From NCBI GenBank assembly GCA_034521445.1, contig JAXHMM010000006.1, positions 310,001-374,000 of the forward strand: a stretch of 64,000 bases of DNA. Direction: 5' to 3'. Source of the stretch: Balneolaceae bacterium (lineage in GTDB: Bacteria; Bacteroidota; Rhodothermia; Balneolales; Balneolaceae). Position 1 is the first letter of the stretch, and each line of letters opens with the position of its first letter. Positions 1 through 8,006 of the stretch are shown in pieces. The notes beneath the pieces are model-generated. The model did no database searches, had not been told where the DNA came from, and saw only the letters and a program-made list of their open reading frames with translations. A program made the position numbers and the translations under genes.

Positions 1-1
1 C

Positions 2-247
2 TGGCTCATCGCACTCGGCCTGCTGATAGGCGGACTGACCAAGCTTGTCCTGGGCAACAAGGGCGTGGGACTGGTACCCAACGTGGCGGGCGGCGCCGTA
101 GGCTCTGTGGTGGTGGGCGGTATAGGGCTCGCCCTTCAGCTTCCGGGCACGCTGCTCTTCGCGCTGCTGGGAAGCATTTCCATCCTCTTCCTGGCCAACG
201 TATTCTACCTGCAGGAGGATCACGGGCACAACGAAGCGCACCCCTGA
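2..247 (+). CDS. GlsB/YeaQ/YmgE-like small membrane protein (5' end cut off)
   Basis: Only the C-terminal part is present; the reading frame is open from the first bases and stops at 247. The visible 81 residues are hydrophobic and glycine-rich, with two membrane segments separated by a short polar stretch (LGNKGVG), then a polar tail ending in HGHNEAHP. The pattern of GxLxxGxL followed by a glycine-rich second helix resembles the transglycosylase-associated (GlsB/YeaQ/YmgE) family of small inner-membrane proteins, which have no firmly established biochemical role. The family call is tentative because the N-terminus is missing. A strong terminator lies about 75 bases downstream, so this is the last gene of its transcript. 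Confidence 0.55.
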   Translation, partial: WLIALGLLIGGLTKLVLGNKGVGLVPNVAGGAVGSVVVGGIGLALQLPGTLLFALLGSISILFLANVFYLQEDHGHNEAHP

Positions 248-322
248 AGGCCCGTTTCAGGGAGCACTGGCATCTTTTGCGATTTTGTGTAACTTGGTGC
301 CAGGGATGGTGATGAGTTGTAT

Positions 323-373
323 ACCAGGCGCTTTCAGCCCGGTTTTACCGGGATGAGGCGGCCTGGTTTTTTT
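323..373 (+). terminator. Rho-independent terminator, branched stem
   Basis: ACCAGGC (323-329) pairs with GCCTGGT (361-367), an inner stem CCCGG/CCGGG sits inside it, and the outer stem runs directly into a seven-T tract (367-373). It lies downstream of the small membrane protein gene ending at 247. The rest of the 248-469 stretch holds no gene that I can support. Confidence 0.75.
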
Positions 374-469
374 ATGCGGTGCAACAACGCCCCCTCCTGC
401 ATCGTGCAACCGCATGAACTCCCTCCAATCAAAAGCTTCACGGTGTCCTCCGACGCATCCCACGATCGG

Positions 470-1228
470 ATGAGCTTCCAGGAGCTCAGGGAACTCAACG
501 AGCAGCTGGACCGCCAGCTCAGGGAGGGGCCCGCCTCCTCCGGCCCGGCCTCCGCCACGCCGGAGAAGAGCCGGTCGCGCAGCGGACGCAGATCCTGGGG
601 TCCCGGCCGTATCCTGGGCACCATATTGCTACTGGCCGCGGCCATCGTGCTGCCCTTCGTGGTGCTGGTCCGCGTGTCCACGTGGACCTACGCGGCATGG
701 GAGCTTAACGGTTGGCTGGCGCTGGGTGCAGGAGTGGCCGGAACGGTGGTCCTGCTTCTGGCCTACCTGCTCTACGCCTCCCTGCGCTTTCGAAGCGGCG
801 CGTGGCGGCACCGCTACCTGGTGCGCGGTTCCGCGGTTCTGGTGGTGGCCTACTGCGTCTATGCGCTGATCTACATCTCCAGCCTGAACACCAAGACGGA
901 GAATGTGCGCACCTACTACCGTACTCTGCACCCCGTCATGCGCGTGGCGGTCACCACGGTCTCCCTGGCCGACGACCGGCTGCTGCTCACCGACATCGGG
1001 CGCACGCCGGAAGACTACCGGGCCATGGGGCTTACGCCCCGCCAGCAGTCCATGCACTACGTGCAGGAGAGCGGCTATGTGCATGCGGTGGACCTGCGCA
1101 CCATCGGCCGGGCGGAGTGGAAGAATTTCACTTTGAAATGGCTGTTCGAGGGACTTGGATTCGAGACCCTGCGGCATACCGGCACGGCCGACCACCTGCA
1201 CGTATATCTGCCGTTGAATGATTCGTAA
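470..1228 (+). CDS. Membrane-anchored Hedgehog/DD-peptidase-like protein
   Basis: A 252-residue protein. It has a polar, Ser/Arg-rich cytoplasmic N-terminus (1-45), three hydrophobic helices (about 48-70, 81-105 and 118-137), then a soluble C-terminal domain. That domain contains GYVHAVDLR (about 202-210) and ends in TADHLHVYLP (about 239-248). His205, Asp208 and His242 or His244 are spaced like the zinc ligands of the Hedgehog/DD-peptidase fold (M15-type and LD-endopeptidases), so it may cleave peptidoglycan cross-links outside the membrane. The exact SxHxxGxAxD signature is not present, so this is fold-level inference. I chose ATG 470 over an upstream in-frame ATG (317) because the upstream residues would run through the terminator and look non-coding. 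Confidence 0.5.
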   Translation: MSFQELRELNEQLDRQLREGPASSGPASATPEKSRSRSGRRSWGPGRILGTILLLAAAIVLPFVVLVRVSTWTYAAWELNGWLALGAGVAGTVVLLLAYLLYASLRFRSGAWRHRYLVRGSAVLVVAYCVYALIYISSLNTKTENVRTYYRTLHPVMRVAVTTVSLADDRLLLTDIGRTPEDYRAMGLTPRQQSMHYVQESGYVHAVDLRTIGRAEWKNFTLKWLFEGLGFETLRHTGTADHLHVYLPLNDS

Positions 1229-1324
1229 TTCTACTTTAGCTTCACCCTTCGTTTGCCTGTTCACCTTCAATCACACCACCCGGCGCCGGACCCTTTCCAG
1301 CCCGGTAAAACGGACACCTGACGT

Positions 1325-1843
1325 ATGGCGGACCAAGCAGCGTATTCCCTGTGGCTGAGACCTTTCGGCGACATCGCCTTCAGCCTGGAACAGCACATAA
1401 AGAAACTCAGCAAGAAGTACGACACCCCGCAATTCAAGCCGCACGTCACCCTGCTGGGAAGCGTAAAAAAGGGGCGGACCGAGCTGGTGCAGCTGACCGA
1501 CACGCTGGCCCGCTCCACAGCCCCCTTCGAAATACTGTTGACAACCGCGGCTTACAACAACACCTTTTACCAGTCGCTCTACGTAAAGGTGGATCCCGGC
1601 GACGAGCTGATGGCCGCCCGGCGGCGTGCCGAAAAGCTCTTCGGCCTGGAGGCGGCCGAACCCTACCACCCCCACCTGAGTCTCCTCTACGGCGACCTCG
1701 ACCGCGAGGAAAAAGAGCGCATACTCAACGTGATGGGACGTGAGTTTCACCTCCGTTTCTCCATCAGCAGCCTGCTGCTGATCCGCACCGACGGCCTGCC
1801 CCGCGACTGGGAGCACATCCATACGGCCGAATTCGGCGGCTAG
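1325..1843 (+). CDS. 2H phosphoesterase, cyclic phosphodiesterase/RNA ligase-like
   Basis: A 172-residue protein with the two His-x-Thr/Ser motifs of the 2H phosphoesterase superfamily: PHVTLLGSV near residue 40 and PHLSLLYGD near residue 118. These paired motifs coordinate the phosphate in enzymes that open 2',3'-cyclic or ADP-ribose 1'',2''-cyclic phosphates. The overall length and the motif spacing of about 80 residues fit the cyclic phosphodiesterase (CPDase) branch. It is probably a cytoplasmic enzyme in RNA-end or cyclic-nucleotide metabolism; the substrate cannot be told from sequence. It stands alone between a peptidase-like gene and glutamate dehydrogenase on the same strand. Confidence 0.75.
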   Translation: MADQAAYSLWLRPFGDIAFSLEQHIKKLSKKYDTPQFKPHVTLLGSVKKGRTELVQLTDTLARSTAPFEILLTTAAYNNTFYQSLYVKVDPGDELMAARRRAEKLFGLEAAEPYHPHLSLLYGDLDREEKERILNVMGREFHLRFSISSLLLIRTDGLPRDWEHIHTAEFGG

Positions 1844-2015
1844 CCCCTCATCCCTTTCTCAGAAGTCCGCACGGGTGATGGCGCAACATCCTCGCACCGC
1901 TTTTCACGGCTACTTTATCTGTTGACACTCTCCCATAATATTGCGATTGTTTCAAAGCTCTTACACACCCCCCGCTGATGGCGGGTGCGTTGAATGCCAG
2001 TTTCATCCCGTTTAC

Positions 2016-3419
2016 ATGTCTGACTACAAGTTTTTCGAGCAGGTCAACCGTGCATTTGACAAGGCTGCCAGTCATTCCCGGTTTGAAAAGGGCCTGCTGG
2101 AGCAGATCAAGATCTGCAACAACGTTTTGCATATCACCTTTCCCCTCCGCCGCGACGACGGCACCATCGAAGTGATCCAGGGCTGGCGCGTGGAGCACAG
2201 CCATCACAAGCTGCCCACCAAGGGCGGCATCCGCTTCAGCAAGGCTGTCAACGAGGACGAAACCACGGCCCTGGCCGCCCTGATGACCTACAAGTGCGCG
2301 GTGGTGGACGTCCCCTTCGGCGGAGCCAAGGGCGGGGTCCGTATTGACCGCTCGAACTACTCGGAGGCGGAGATCGAGCGCATCACCCGCCGCTACACCT
2401 TCGAGCTGATAAAAAAGGATTTCATCGGGCCGGGAACCGACGTGCCGGCGCCCGACTACGGCACCGGCGAAAAGGAGATGGGCTGGATCATGGACACCTA
2501 TCGCCAGATCACCAACAACATCAATGCCGAGGCCTGTGTCACCGGCAAGCCCATTCCCCAGAGCGGCATCCGCGGGCGTACCGAGGCCACCGGGCGGGGC
2601 GTTTACTTCGGCATCAGGGAGGCATGCCGGAACGAGGAGGATATGAAACAGCTTGGCCTTGATCCCGGCCTGGAGGGCAAGACCTTCGTCATACAGGGAT
2701 TGGGCAACGTGGGCTACCACGCCGCCAAGTACCTCATCGAGGGCGGCGCCAAAATGGTGGGCGTCTCGGAAATCGAGGGATCCATCTACGACGAAAACGG
2801 CATCGACCTGGAAAAGCTCATGGCCTTCCGTGAGGAGACGGGTTCCATCCTTGGCTTCGGGGACACCAGAAAGCTGAACGGCAACAAGGCGGTGCTGGAG
2901 GCCGAGTGCGATATCCTGGTCCCGGCCGCTCTCGAAAACCAGATCAACAAGGAGAACGCCCCCAATGTCAAGGCGAAGATCCTCGGGGAGGCTGCCAACG
3001 GACCGACCACGGCCGACGCCCACGAGATACTGTCCAAGAAGGGCGTACTGATTATCCCCGATAACTATCTGAACGCGGGAGGGGTCACCGTCTCCTATTT
3101 CGAATGGCTGAAAAACCTCTCCCACGTGCGTTTCGGGCGTATGGAGAAGCGCTTCGAGGAGACCAGCTACCGAAATATCCTGGGTGTGATCGAGAATATC
3201 TCCGACCGCACCTTTACCGAGGAGGAGCTCCAGGGCCTGGCCAAGGGAGCCGGCGAGTACGACCTGGTGGACTCAGGCCTGCAGGAAACCATGATCGTGG
3301 CCTACAACGAGATTAATTTACTGCGCAAGAAGCACGATATTGACCTGCGCACGGCGGCTTTCCTGAGCGCTATTGAGAAGGTGGGCATCATCTACGAGCA
3401 GATGGGTATTTTCCCCTGA
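2016..3419 (+). CDS. gdhA: Glutamate dehydrogenase (Glu/Leu/Phe/Val family)
   Basis: A 467-residue enzyme that interconverts glutamate with 2-oxoglutarate and ammonia using a nicotinamide cofactor. Visible signatures are LPTKGGIRFS (about 66-75, substrate-binding Lys), PFGGAKGG (about 100-107, catalytic Lys region), GTDVPAPDYGTGEKEM, GRTEATGRG, the dinucleotide fold GLGNVG (228-233) followed by SEIEGSIYD, and NAGGVTVSYFEW near the C-terminus. I chose ATG 2016, giving MSDYKFFEQV, because residues encoded upstream of it do not match the family. The acidic residue after the second beta strand suggests NAD preference, but this is uncertain. The gene is likely monocistronic; the hairpin downstream has its T-run on the opposite strand. 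Confidence 0.93.
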   Translation: MSDYKFFEQVNRAFDKAASHSRFEKGLLEQIKICNNVLHITFPLRRDDGTIEVIQGWRVEHSHHKLPTKGGIRFSKAVNEDETTALAALMTYKCAVVDVPFGGAKGGVRIDRSNYSEAEIERITRRYTFELIKKDFIGPGTDVPAPDYGTGEKEMGWIMDTYRQITNNINAEACVTGKPIPQSGIRGRTEATGRGVYFGIREACRNEEDMKQLGLDPGLEGKTFVIQGLGNVGYHAAKYLIEGGAKMVGVSEIEGSIYDENGIDLEKLMAFREETGSILGFGDTRKLNGNKAVLEAECDILVPAALENQINKENAPNVKAKILGEAANGPTTADAHEILSKKGVLIIPDNYLNAGGVTVSYFEWLKNLSHVRFGRMEKRFEETSYRNILGVIENISDRTFTEEELQGLAKGAGEYDLVDSGLQETMIVAYNEINLLRKKHDIDLRTAAFLSAIEKVGIIYEQMGIFP

Positions 3420-3437
3420 TCCGCAGGCAAAAAAAAA

Positions 3438-3471
3438 CCCCGTCCTCCCGGCGGTGCCGGAAGAAACGGGG
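3438..3471 (-). terminator. Nested hairpin with T-run on the minus strand
   Basis: CCCCGT (3438-3443) pairs with ACGGGG (3466-3471) and encloses a second perfect stem, CCGGC/GCCGG (3448-3460). An A-run (3429-3437) lies on the left side, so only a minus-strand transcript would end in the U-tract of an intrinsic terminator. There is no minus-strand gene to the right, so it may simply mark the end of gdhA or block antisense transcription. The rest of the 3420-3613 gap shows no gene or tRNA. Confidence 0.55.
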
Positions 3472-3613
3472 ACAAGGAATCTGGATACGTAATCTACAGA
3501 AGGTTTCCTTGTTTTGACGGTTATCGATAAGGAGTAATCGTTTGTAAGCCCCGTTATGTAATAACCGCTGAACAGTACCTGTTACGAAGCGGAGCCTGAA
3601 GAGTTACACTGTC

Positions 3614-3712
3614 ATGATCTCTTTCTACCTCATCATGTTCGTGTTGCCGGTGCTTATTGTCGGGCTGGCCGTTTTTCTCTCGGAAAGGGAAAAGGGTACC
3701 TTCAATGGATGA
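3614..3712 (+). CDS. 32-residue membrane peptide, putative symporter accessory protein
   Basis: A short frame starting at ATG 3614 encodes 32 residues. It begins MISFYLIMFVLP, forms one membrane helix of about 20 residues, and ends in the charged tail SEREKGTFNG. Its stop codon overlaps the start of the symporter by eight bases (3705-3712), the hallmark of translational coupling. Short single-helix proteins encoded immediately upstream of sodium:solute symporters are a known arrangement, and tiny accessory subunits have been proposed for this transporter family. No sequence family could be verified here. The coupling and the clear helix are the evidence that it is a gene. Confidence 0.55.
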   Translation: MISFYLIMFVLPVLIVGLAVFLSEREKGTFNG

Positions 3713-5198
3713 AACCCAAGCCGTACAGCTGGCGGTGGACCAGACCGCCGTCTACGCCTTCGTAGGCTACCTGTTGCTCCTGGTGGGGATCGGCCTCTAC
3801 TCCGCACGCTTTTCATCGGAGGGTATCAGCGAATTCTTTATCGGGGGCCGCAAAATGAACCGCTTTGTGGTGGCCCTCTCCGCGGTGGTATCCGGCCGGA
3901 GCGCCTGGCTGCTGCTCGGCGTGACCGGCATGGCCTACGCCCAGGGCGCCAACGCGGTTTGGGCGGTGGTGGGATACACCACGGTGGAGCTTTTCCTTTT
4001 TCTCTATTACGCCCGCCGTCTGCGCAACTTCAGCGAAAGCTACGACTGCATTACGGTACCTGATTTCTTTGCCGAACGCTTCAACGACCGCAACGGCTAC
4101 CTGCGTATGGCCCTGGTGGCCGTCTTTCTCATATTTATGGTAGGTTATGTCTCCGCACAGTTCGTGGCCGGCGGCAAGGCCTTCGCCTCCAGCTTTCACA
4201 TCAGCCAGACCAGCGGCATCCTGATCACGGCCGCCATCATCCTGGCCTATACCGTGGTCGGCGGCTTTCTGGCGGTGAGTCTCACCGACATGTTCCAGGC
4301 CATTTTCATGATATTCGCCCTGGTGGTACTGCCCATGATCGCCATCGCCGACGCAGGCGGTCTGGGCACCGTTCTTTCGCAGCTGACCGATATGGAGGGT
4401 GCCGCCTTTGTGGATCCGGCGGCCATTACTCTCGGGGGACTTGCCGGATTCCTGGGCATAGGCCTGGGATCGCCCGGGAACCCGCACATCCTCTCCCGCT
4501 ACATGTCCATCGACGATCCCAAACAGCTCCGCTGGACGGCCGTGATCGGTACCGTCTGGAATGTGGTTATGGGCTGGGGCGCCATTTTCATCGGACTGGC
4601 CGGACGGGTGTACTTCCCCGAGGCGGACCTGCTGCCGGCGGCCGACACCGAAAATCTCTATCCCGTGCTCGCCCAGCAGCACCTCCATCCCGCTGTTTTC
4701 GGGGTGGTGGTAGCCTCCATTTTTGCCGCCATCATGTCCACCGCCGACTCCCAGCTTCTGGTGGCCGCCTCGGCGGTGGTACGGGACATCTATGACCGCA
4801 TTATTTGCAAGGGACGTGATATTTCCCAGCAGAAACTGGTGCGCTACAGCCGCCTCGTGGTCGTTGGACTGGTGGCCGTTTCCCTGGTCTTTGGCCTTCT
4901 GGCGCAGGAGCTGGTCTTCTGGCTGGTACTCTTTGCATGGGCCGGACTGGGCGCCACCATCGGTCCCACTTCCATCCTGGCTCTCTACTGGCGCGGCACC
5001 ACGCGGGCAGGTATCTTCGCCGGACTGCTGACCGGCACCGTGGTTACCATCGTCTGGTACTACACTCCGGTGCTCAAGGACAACCTCTACGAGCTTATTC
5101 CCGCTTTCTTCCTGAGTCTTCTGGCTACCTGGGCCGTCAGCAAGCTCACGCGCAAGCCCGAGCGCATCGACGAGGTTTTCGTGGAAATGGACAAATAA
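3705..5198 (+). CDS. Sodium:solute symporter (SSS family, PutP-like)
   Basis: A 497-residue polytopic inner-membrane protein with about 13 hydrophobic helices. The N-terminal part carries FFIGGRKMNRFVVALSAVVSGRSAW, the characteristic unwound first-helix region of the SSS family, followed by GVTGMAYAQG. Residues downstream such as ITVPDFFAERF and IMSTADSQLLVAASAVVRDI match the PutP (sodium/proline) branch. It couples inward sodium flow to solute uptake; proline or a related amino acid is the best guess. ATG 3705 is chosen because it overlaps the small upstream membrane peptide gene; an earlier in-frame ATG (3657) would add a basic, non-homologous leader. Proline uptake next to glutamate dehydrogenase would make metabolic sense. 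Confidence 0.88.
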   Translation: MDETQAVQLAVDQTAVYAFVGYLLLLVGIGLYSARFSSEGISEFFIGGRKMNRFVVALSAVVSGRSAWLLLGVTGMAYAQGANAVWAVVGYTTVELFLFLYYARRLRNFSESYDCITVPDFFAERFNDRNGYLRMALVAVFLIFMVGYVSAQFVAGGKAFASSFHISQTSGILITAAIILAYTVVGGFLAVSLTDMFQAIFMIFALVVLPMIAIADAGGLGTVLSQLTDMEGAAFVDPAAITLGGLAGFLGIGLGSPGNPHILSRYMSIDDPKQLRWTAVIGTVWNVVMGWGAIFIGLAGRVYFPEADLLPAADTENLYPVLAQQHLHPAVFGVVVASIFAAIMSTADSQLLVAASAVVRDIYDRIICKGRDISQQKLVRYSRLVVVGLVAVSLVFGLLAQELVFWLVLFAWAGLGATIGPTSILALYWRGTTRAGIFAGLLTGTVVTIVWYYTPVLKDNLYELIPAFFLSLLATWAVSKLTRKPERIDEVFVEMDK

Positions 5199-5291
5199 GA
5201 TCCCCTGCAGCCCCTCCTGAACCATAGCGAACGCAAGGCCTGGCGCGGCGGCACCTTCTCCGGCCTCCACCATCGCCTCGGAGCCCATCCC

Positions 5292-7049
5292 ATGGACGGC
5301 GGACACGGCGTGCGTTATGCCGTCTGGGCGCCGCACGCCGTCCGCGTGGGCGTGGCCGGCGATTTCAACGGCTGGGAAGCCGGCCGCAATTTACTTGAAA
5401 AGGACCCCGAAAGCGGCATATGGCAGGGTGTGGCGGGGGAGGCCGCCCCGGGCGACCGCTACAAGTACGCGATATGGCCGGACGGCGGTGAGGGCGGGAA
5501 GGACGACGCGACCGATGCCTTCCTGAAATCCGATCCCCTGGCCTTCCGTACCGAACCGCCTCCCCGCACGGCCTCGGTGGTACCCGGCCTGGAGGACTGG
5601 GCCTGGGATGACGGCGAATGGATGCGCGGTCGCGCGGGCCATGCCGCAGAGGATGCCCCGGTGGCCATTTACGAGATGCACCTGGGCTCCTGGCGTCCCC
5701 CTGGGGAGGGCGGGCAGGTTACCTACCGGGAAGCGGGGGAGGCGCTGGCCCGATACGTCTCCGAACTGGGCTTCACGCACGTGGAGCTCCTGCCGCTGGC
5801 CGAACATCCCTATGGGGCGAGCTGGGGTTACCAGGTGACCGGATTTTTTGCACCCACCGCGCGATACGGTCCCCCGCAGGGGCTCAAGGCACTGGTGGAG
5901 GCCTGCCACCGCCGCGGCTTGGGAGTGATTATGGATTGGGTGCCGGGTCACTTTCCCAAGGACGAACACGGGCTTCGGCAATTCGACGGGACTCCTCTTT
6001 ACGAGCACCCCGATCCCCGGCGCAGCGAGCACCCCGACTGGGGCACCCTTAATTTCGACCTGGACAAGGGTCCGGTGCGAAGCTTTCTGCTCTCCTGCGC
6101 CTCCTGGTGGTGCTCGGAGTACCATCTGGACGGGTTGCGCGTGGATGCGGTGGCCTCCATGCTCTATCTGGATTACTCTCGAGATAAGAAGGAGTGGCTG
6201 CCCAATGTCTACGGGGGCAAGAAAAATCTGGGAGCGGTGGCCTTTCTGCAGGACCTGCACCGCATGCTCCGCGAGGAGCACCCGGACGTGATCACCGTAG
6301 CCGAGGAGTCCACCTCCTGGCCAGGGGTTACCCGGCCGCCCGGCGAGGGGGGGCTGGGTTTCGACTACAAGTGGAACATGGGGTGGATGAACGATACCCT
6401 ACACTACGCCAGCCTCGATTCCGGAGAACGCGGAGAGGTCTCCCACGGCATTACCTTTCCGGCCACCTATGCCTTTAAGGAGCGCTATGTGCTGCCCTTT
6501 TCCCATGACGAGGTGGTGCATATGAAGGGCTCGCTTTGGGAAAGGATGCCCGGCGGACCCGCCGAGAAGTTGCGCAACCTGCGCCTGCTCTATCTATACT
6601 GGATGACCTGTCCGGGTAAAAAACTGCTCTTCATGGGATCTGAATGGGGACAGCGGAGCGAATGGTCGGAAGGGCATTTCCTCGCCTGGGAGGAAGTCCG
6701 GGAGCTGCCGGGTCACCGCGCGCTGCAGGAGTATCTGCGCCGGCTGCTGCGCTTCTACCTCTCTTCCCCCGCCCTTCATGCCGAGCCCTCGGGCTGGGAG
6801 GGATTTGCCTGGGAGGATCTCACCGGCAGGGAGAAGGGACGCTTCTCTTTTCGTCGCCGTGATCCGCGGAGCGGCCAGAACCTTCATGGTTTCTTCAACT
6901 TCGGCCCGGATCCATGGAGACTGGGATCAGGAGACGCGAAAAAATACGGCGCCCCGCTTATTTTCAGCCGGGAGTACGATACCGAACTTGTTTCGGACGA
7001 CGGCTCCCCCCGGCTCCCCCCGTGCAGCGGGGCACTGTGGGAGGGCTGA
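5292..7049 (+). CDS. glgB: 1,4-alpha-glucan branching enzyme (GH13)
   Basis: Makes alpha-1,6 branches in glycogen. An N-terminal CBM48-type module (VRYAVWAPHAVRVGVAGDFNGW) precedes a GH13 barrel with all four catalytic regions: DWVPGHF, GLRVDAVASM (nucleophile Asp285), AEEST (acid Glu338) and SHDEVVH (Asp406), counted from ATG 5292. A C-terminal beta domain follows. At 585 residues it is short, and homology continues upstream of this ATG: the in-frame residues HHRLGAHP directly before it are typical of the family. The frame is open from 5199 without an ATG, so translation probably begins upstream at a non-ATG codon such as CTG 5205 or 5217. It is the first gene of the glycogen-like cluster. 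Confidence 0.93.
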   Translation: MDGGHGVRYAVWAPHAVRVGVAGDFNGWEAGRNLLEKDPESGIWQGVAGEAAPGDRYKYAIWPDGGEGGKDDATDAFLKSDPLAFRTEPPPRTASVVPGLEDWAWDDGEWMRGRAGHAAEDAPVAIYEMHLGSWRPPGEGGQVTYREAGEALARYVSELGFTHVELLPLAEHPYGASWGYQVTGFFAPTARYGPPQGLKALVEACHRRGLGVIMDWVPGHFPKDEHGLRQFDGTPLYEHPDPRRSEHPDWGTLNFDLDKGPVRSFLLSCASWWCSEYHLDGLRVDAVASMLYLDYSRDKKEWLPNVYGGKKNLGAVAFLQDLHRMLREEHPDVITVAEESTSWPGVTRPPGEGGLGFDYKWNMGWMNDTLHYASLDSGERGEVSHGITFPATYAFKERYVLPFSHDEVVHMKGSLWERMPGGPAEKLRNLRLLYLYWMTCPGKKLLFMGSEWGQRSEWSEGHFLAWEEVRELPGHRALQEYLRRLLRFYLSSPALHAEPSGWEGFAWEDLTGREKGRFSFRRRDPRSGQNLHGFFNFGPDPWRLGSGDAKKYGAPLIFSREYDTELVSDDGSPRLPPCSGALWEG

Positions 7050-7127
7050 CGGCGGAACGAGTCCACTGCCTCATGTTTTTAGGAGCTTTATATAGAAGGA
7101 TGGTTTTAGTATCTTAGACCGTTTAAA

Positions 7128-7976
7128 ATGTCAAATTATATGGATTCAATGGCCTTCAAGCTGAATCACCTCCCTTCCCGTACCGAAAAACCGAGGGATA
7201 AAGGGATGACCCTCGTGCTGGACAAGGGACTCAGCGTCCGGCAGGTAGAGGATATCTGCGAGGCGAGTTCGGGTTACATTGACATCGTCAAGCTGGGATG
7301 GGGTACCAGCTACGTCACCCAGAACCTGGAAGAAAAGCTTTCCGTTTATGCCAGCGTGGACATCCCGGTCTATTTCGGCGGCACCCTCTTTGAGGCCTAT
7401 GTGCTGCGCGACCAGCTCGAGGACTATATGCGCCTGCTGGACCGATTTAATCTCGAGCACGCCGAGGTGTCCAACGGTACCATCTGGCTTTCCGACCAGC
7501 GCAAGCTGGAGATCATCCGCCGGATGAGCAAGCACTTCACGATCTTGTCCGAAGTGGGAAGCAAGAATCCCAACGACATCATCCCCCCCTACAAGTGGGT
7601 CAAGATGATCAATCAGGAGCTGGAAGCCGGCGCCTGGAAAATCATATGCGAGGCCCGCGAAAGCGGCACCGTGGGGGTTTTTCGCCCAAACGGCGAAGTG
7701 CGTTCCGGCCTGATCGACGAAATTGCCGATCAGGTCTCCGTCGACAGCCTCATCTTCGAGGCGCCCAAAAAGGAGCAGCAGGTCTGGTTTATCAAAAAGT
7801 TCGGCTCCAATGTGAACCTGGGCAATATCCTGCCGGAGGAAGTCATTCCGGTAGAGACGCTTCGCCTGGGACTTCGCGGGGACACCCTCTTCGACTTCTA
7901 CTCCCTGGACGACGAGGACATGAACCAGTTTTACCTGGACCGCGACAAGTCGGGACCCTCCCAACAAGACCAATAG
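7128..7976 (+). CDS. comA: Phosphosulfolactate synthase (ComA family)
   Basis: A 282-residue protein predicted to add sulfite to phosphoenolpyruvate to give (R)-phospho-3-sulfolactate. In methanogens this is the first step of coenzyme M synthesis; in bacteria the product can feed sulfolactate or other sulfonates. The family features are the TIM-barrel start GMTLVLDKGLSV, then IDIVKLGWGTSYV, VYFGGTLFEAY, EVSNGTIWLS, LSEVGSKNPND and IICEARESGTVGVF. No other coenzyme M genes are nearby. It lies between branching enzyme and a glycogen-synthase-like gene, all on the same strand with short gaps. Bacteria of this lineage often make sulfonolipids or sulfolactate, so a sulfonate product is plausible but unproven. 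Confidence 0.85.
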   Translation: MSNYMDSMAFKLNHLPSRTEKPRDKGMTLVLDKGLSVRQVEDICEASSGYIDIVKLGWGTSYVTQNLEEKLSVYASVDIPVYFGGTLFEAYVLRDQLEDYMRLLDRFNLEHAEVSNGTIWLSDQRKLEIIRRMSKHFTILSEVGSKNPNDIIPPYKWVKMINQELEAGAWKIICEARESGTVGVFRPNGEVRSGLIDEIADQVSVDSLIFEAPKKEQQVWFIKKFGSNVNLGNILPEEVIPVETLRLGLRGDTLFDFYSLDDEDMNQFYLDRDKSGPSQQDQ

Positions 7977-8006
7977 GAACTCCAACGCTTCATTCGAAAC
8001 GTTTAT

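Noticed and set aside
1922-1943. Promoter TTGACA with TAATATTG before glutamate dehydrogenase
   Set aside because: The distance between the two boxes is far too short for a sigma-70 promoter, and the spacing for the lineage-type promoter does not fit either.
3813-5336. 507-residue minus-strand frame over the symporter
   Set aside because: Hydrophilic His/Gly-rich translation with no family features; antisense shadow of the symporter gene.
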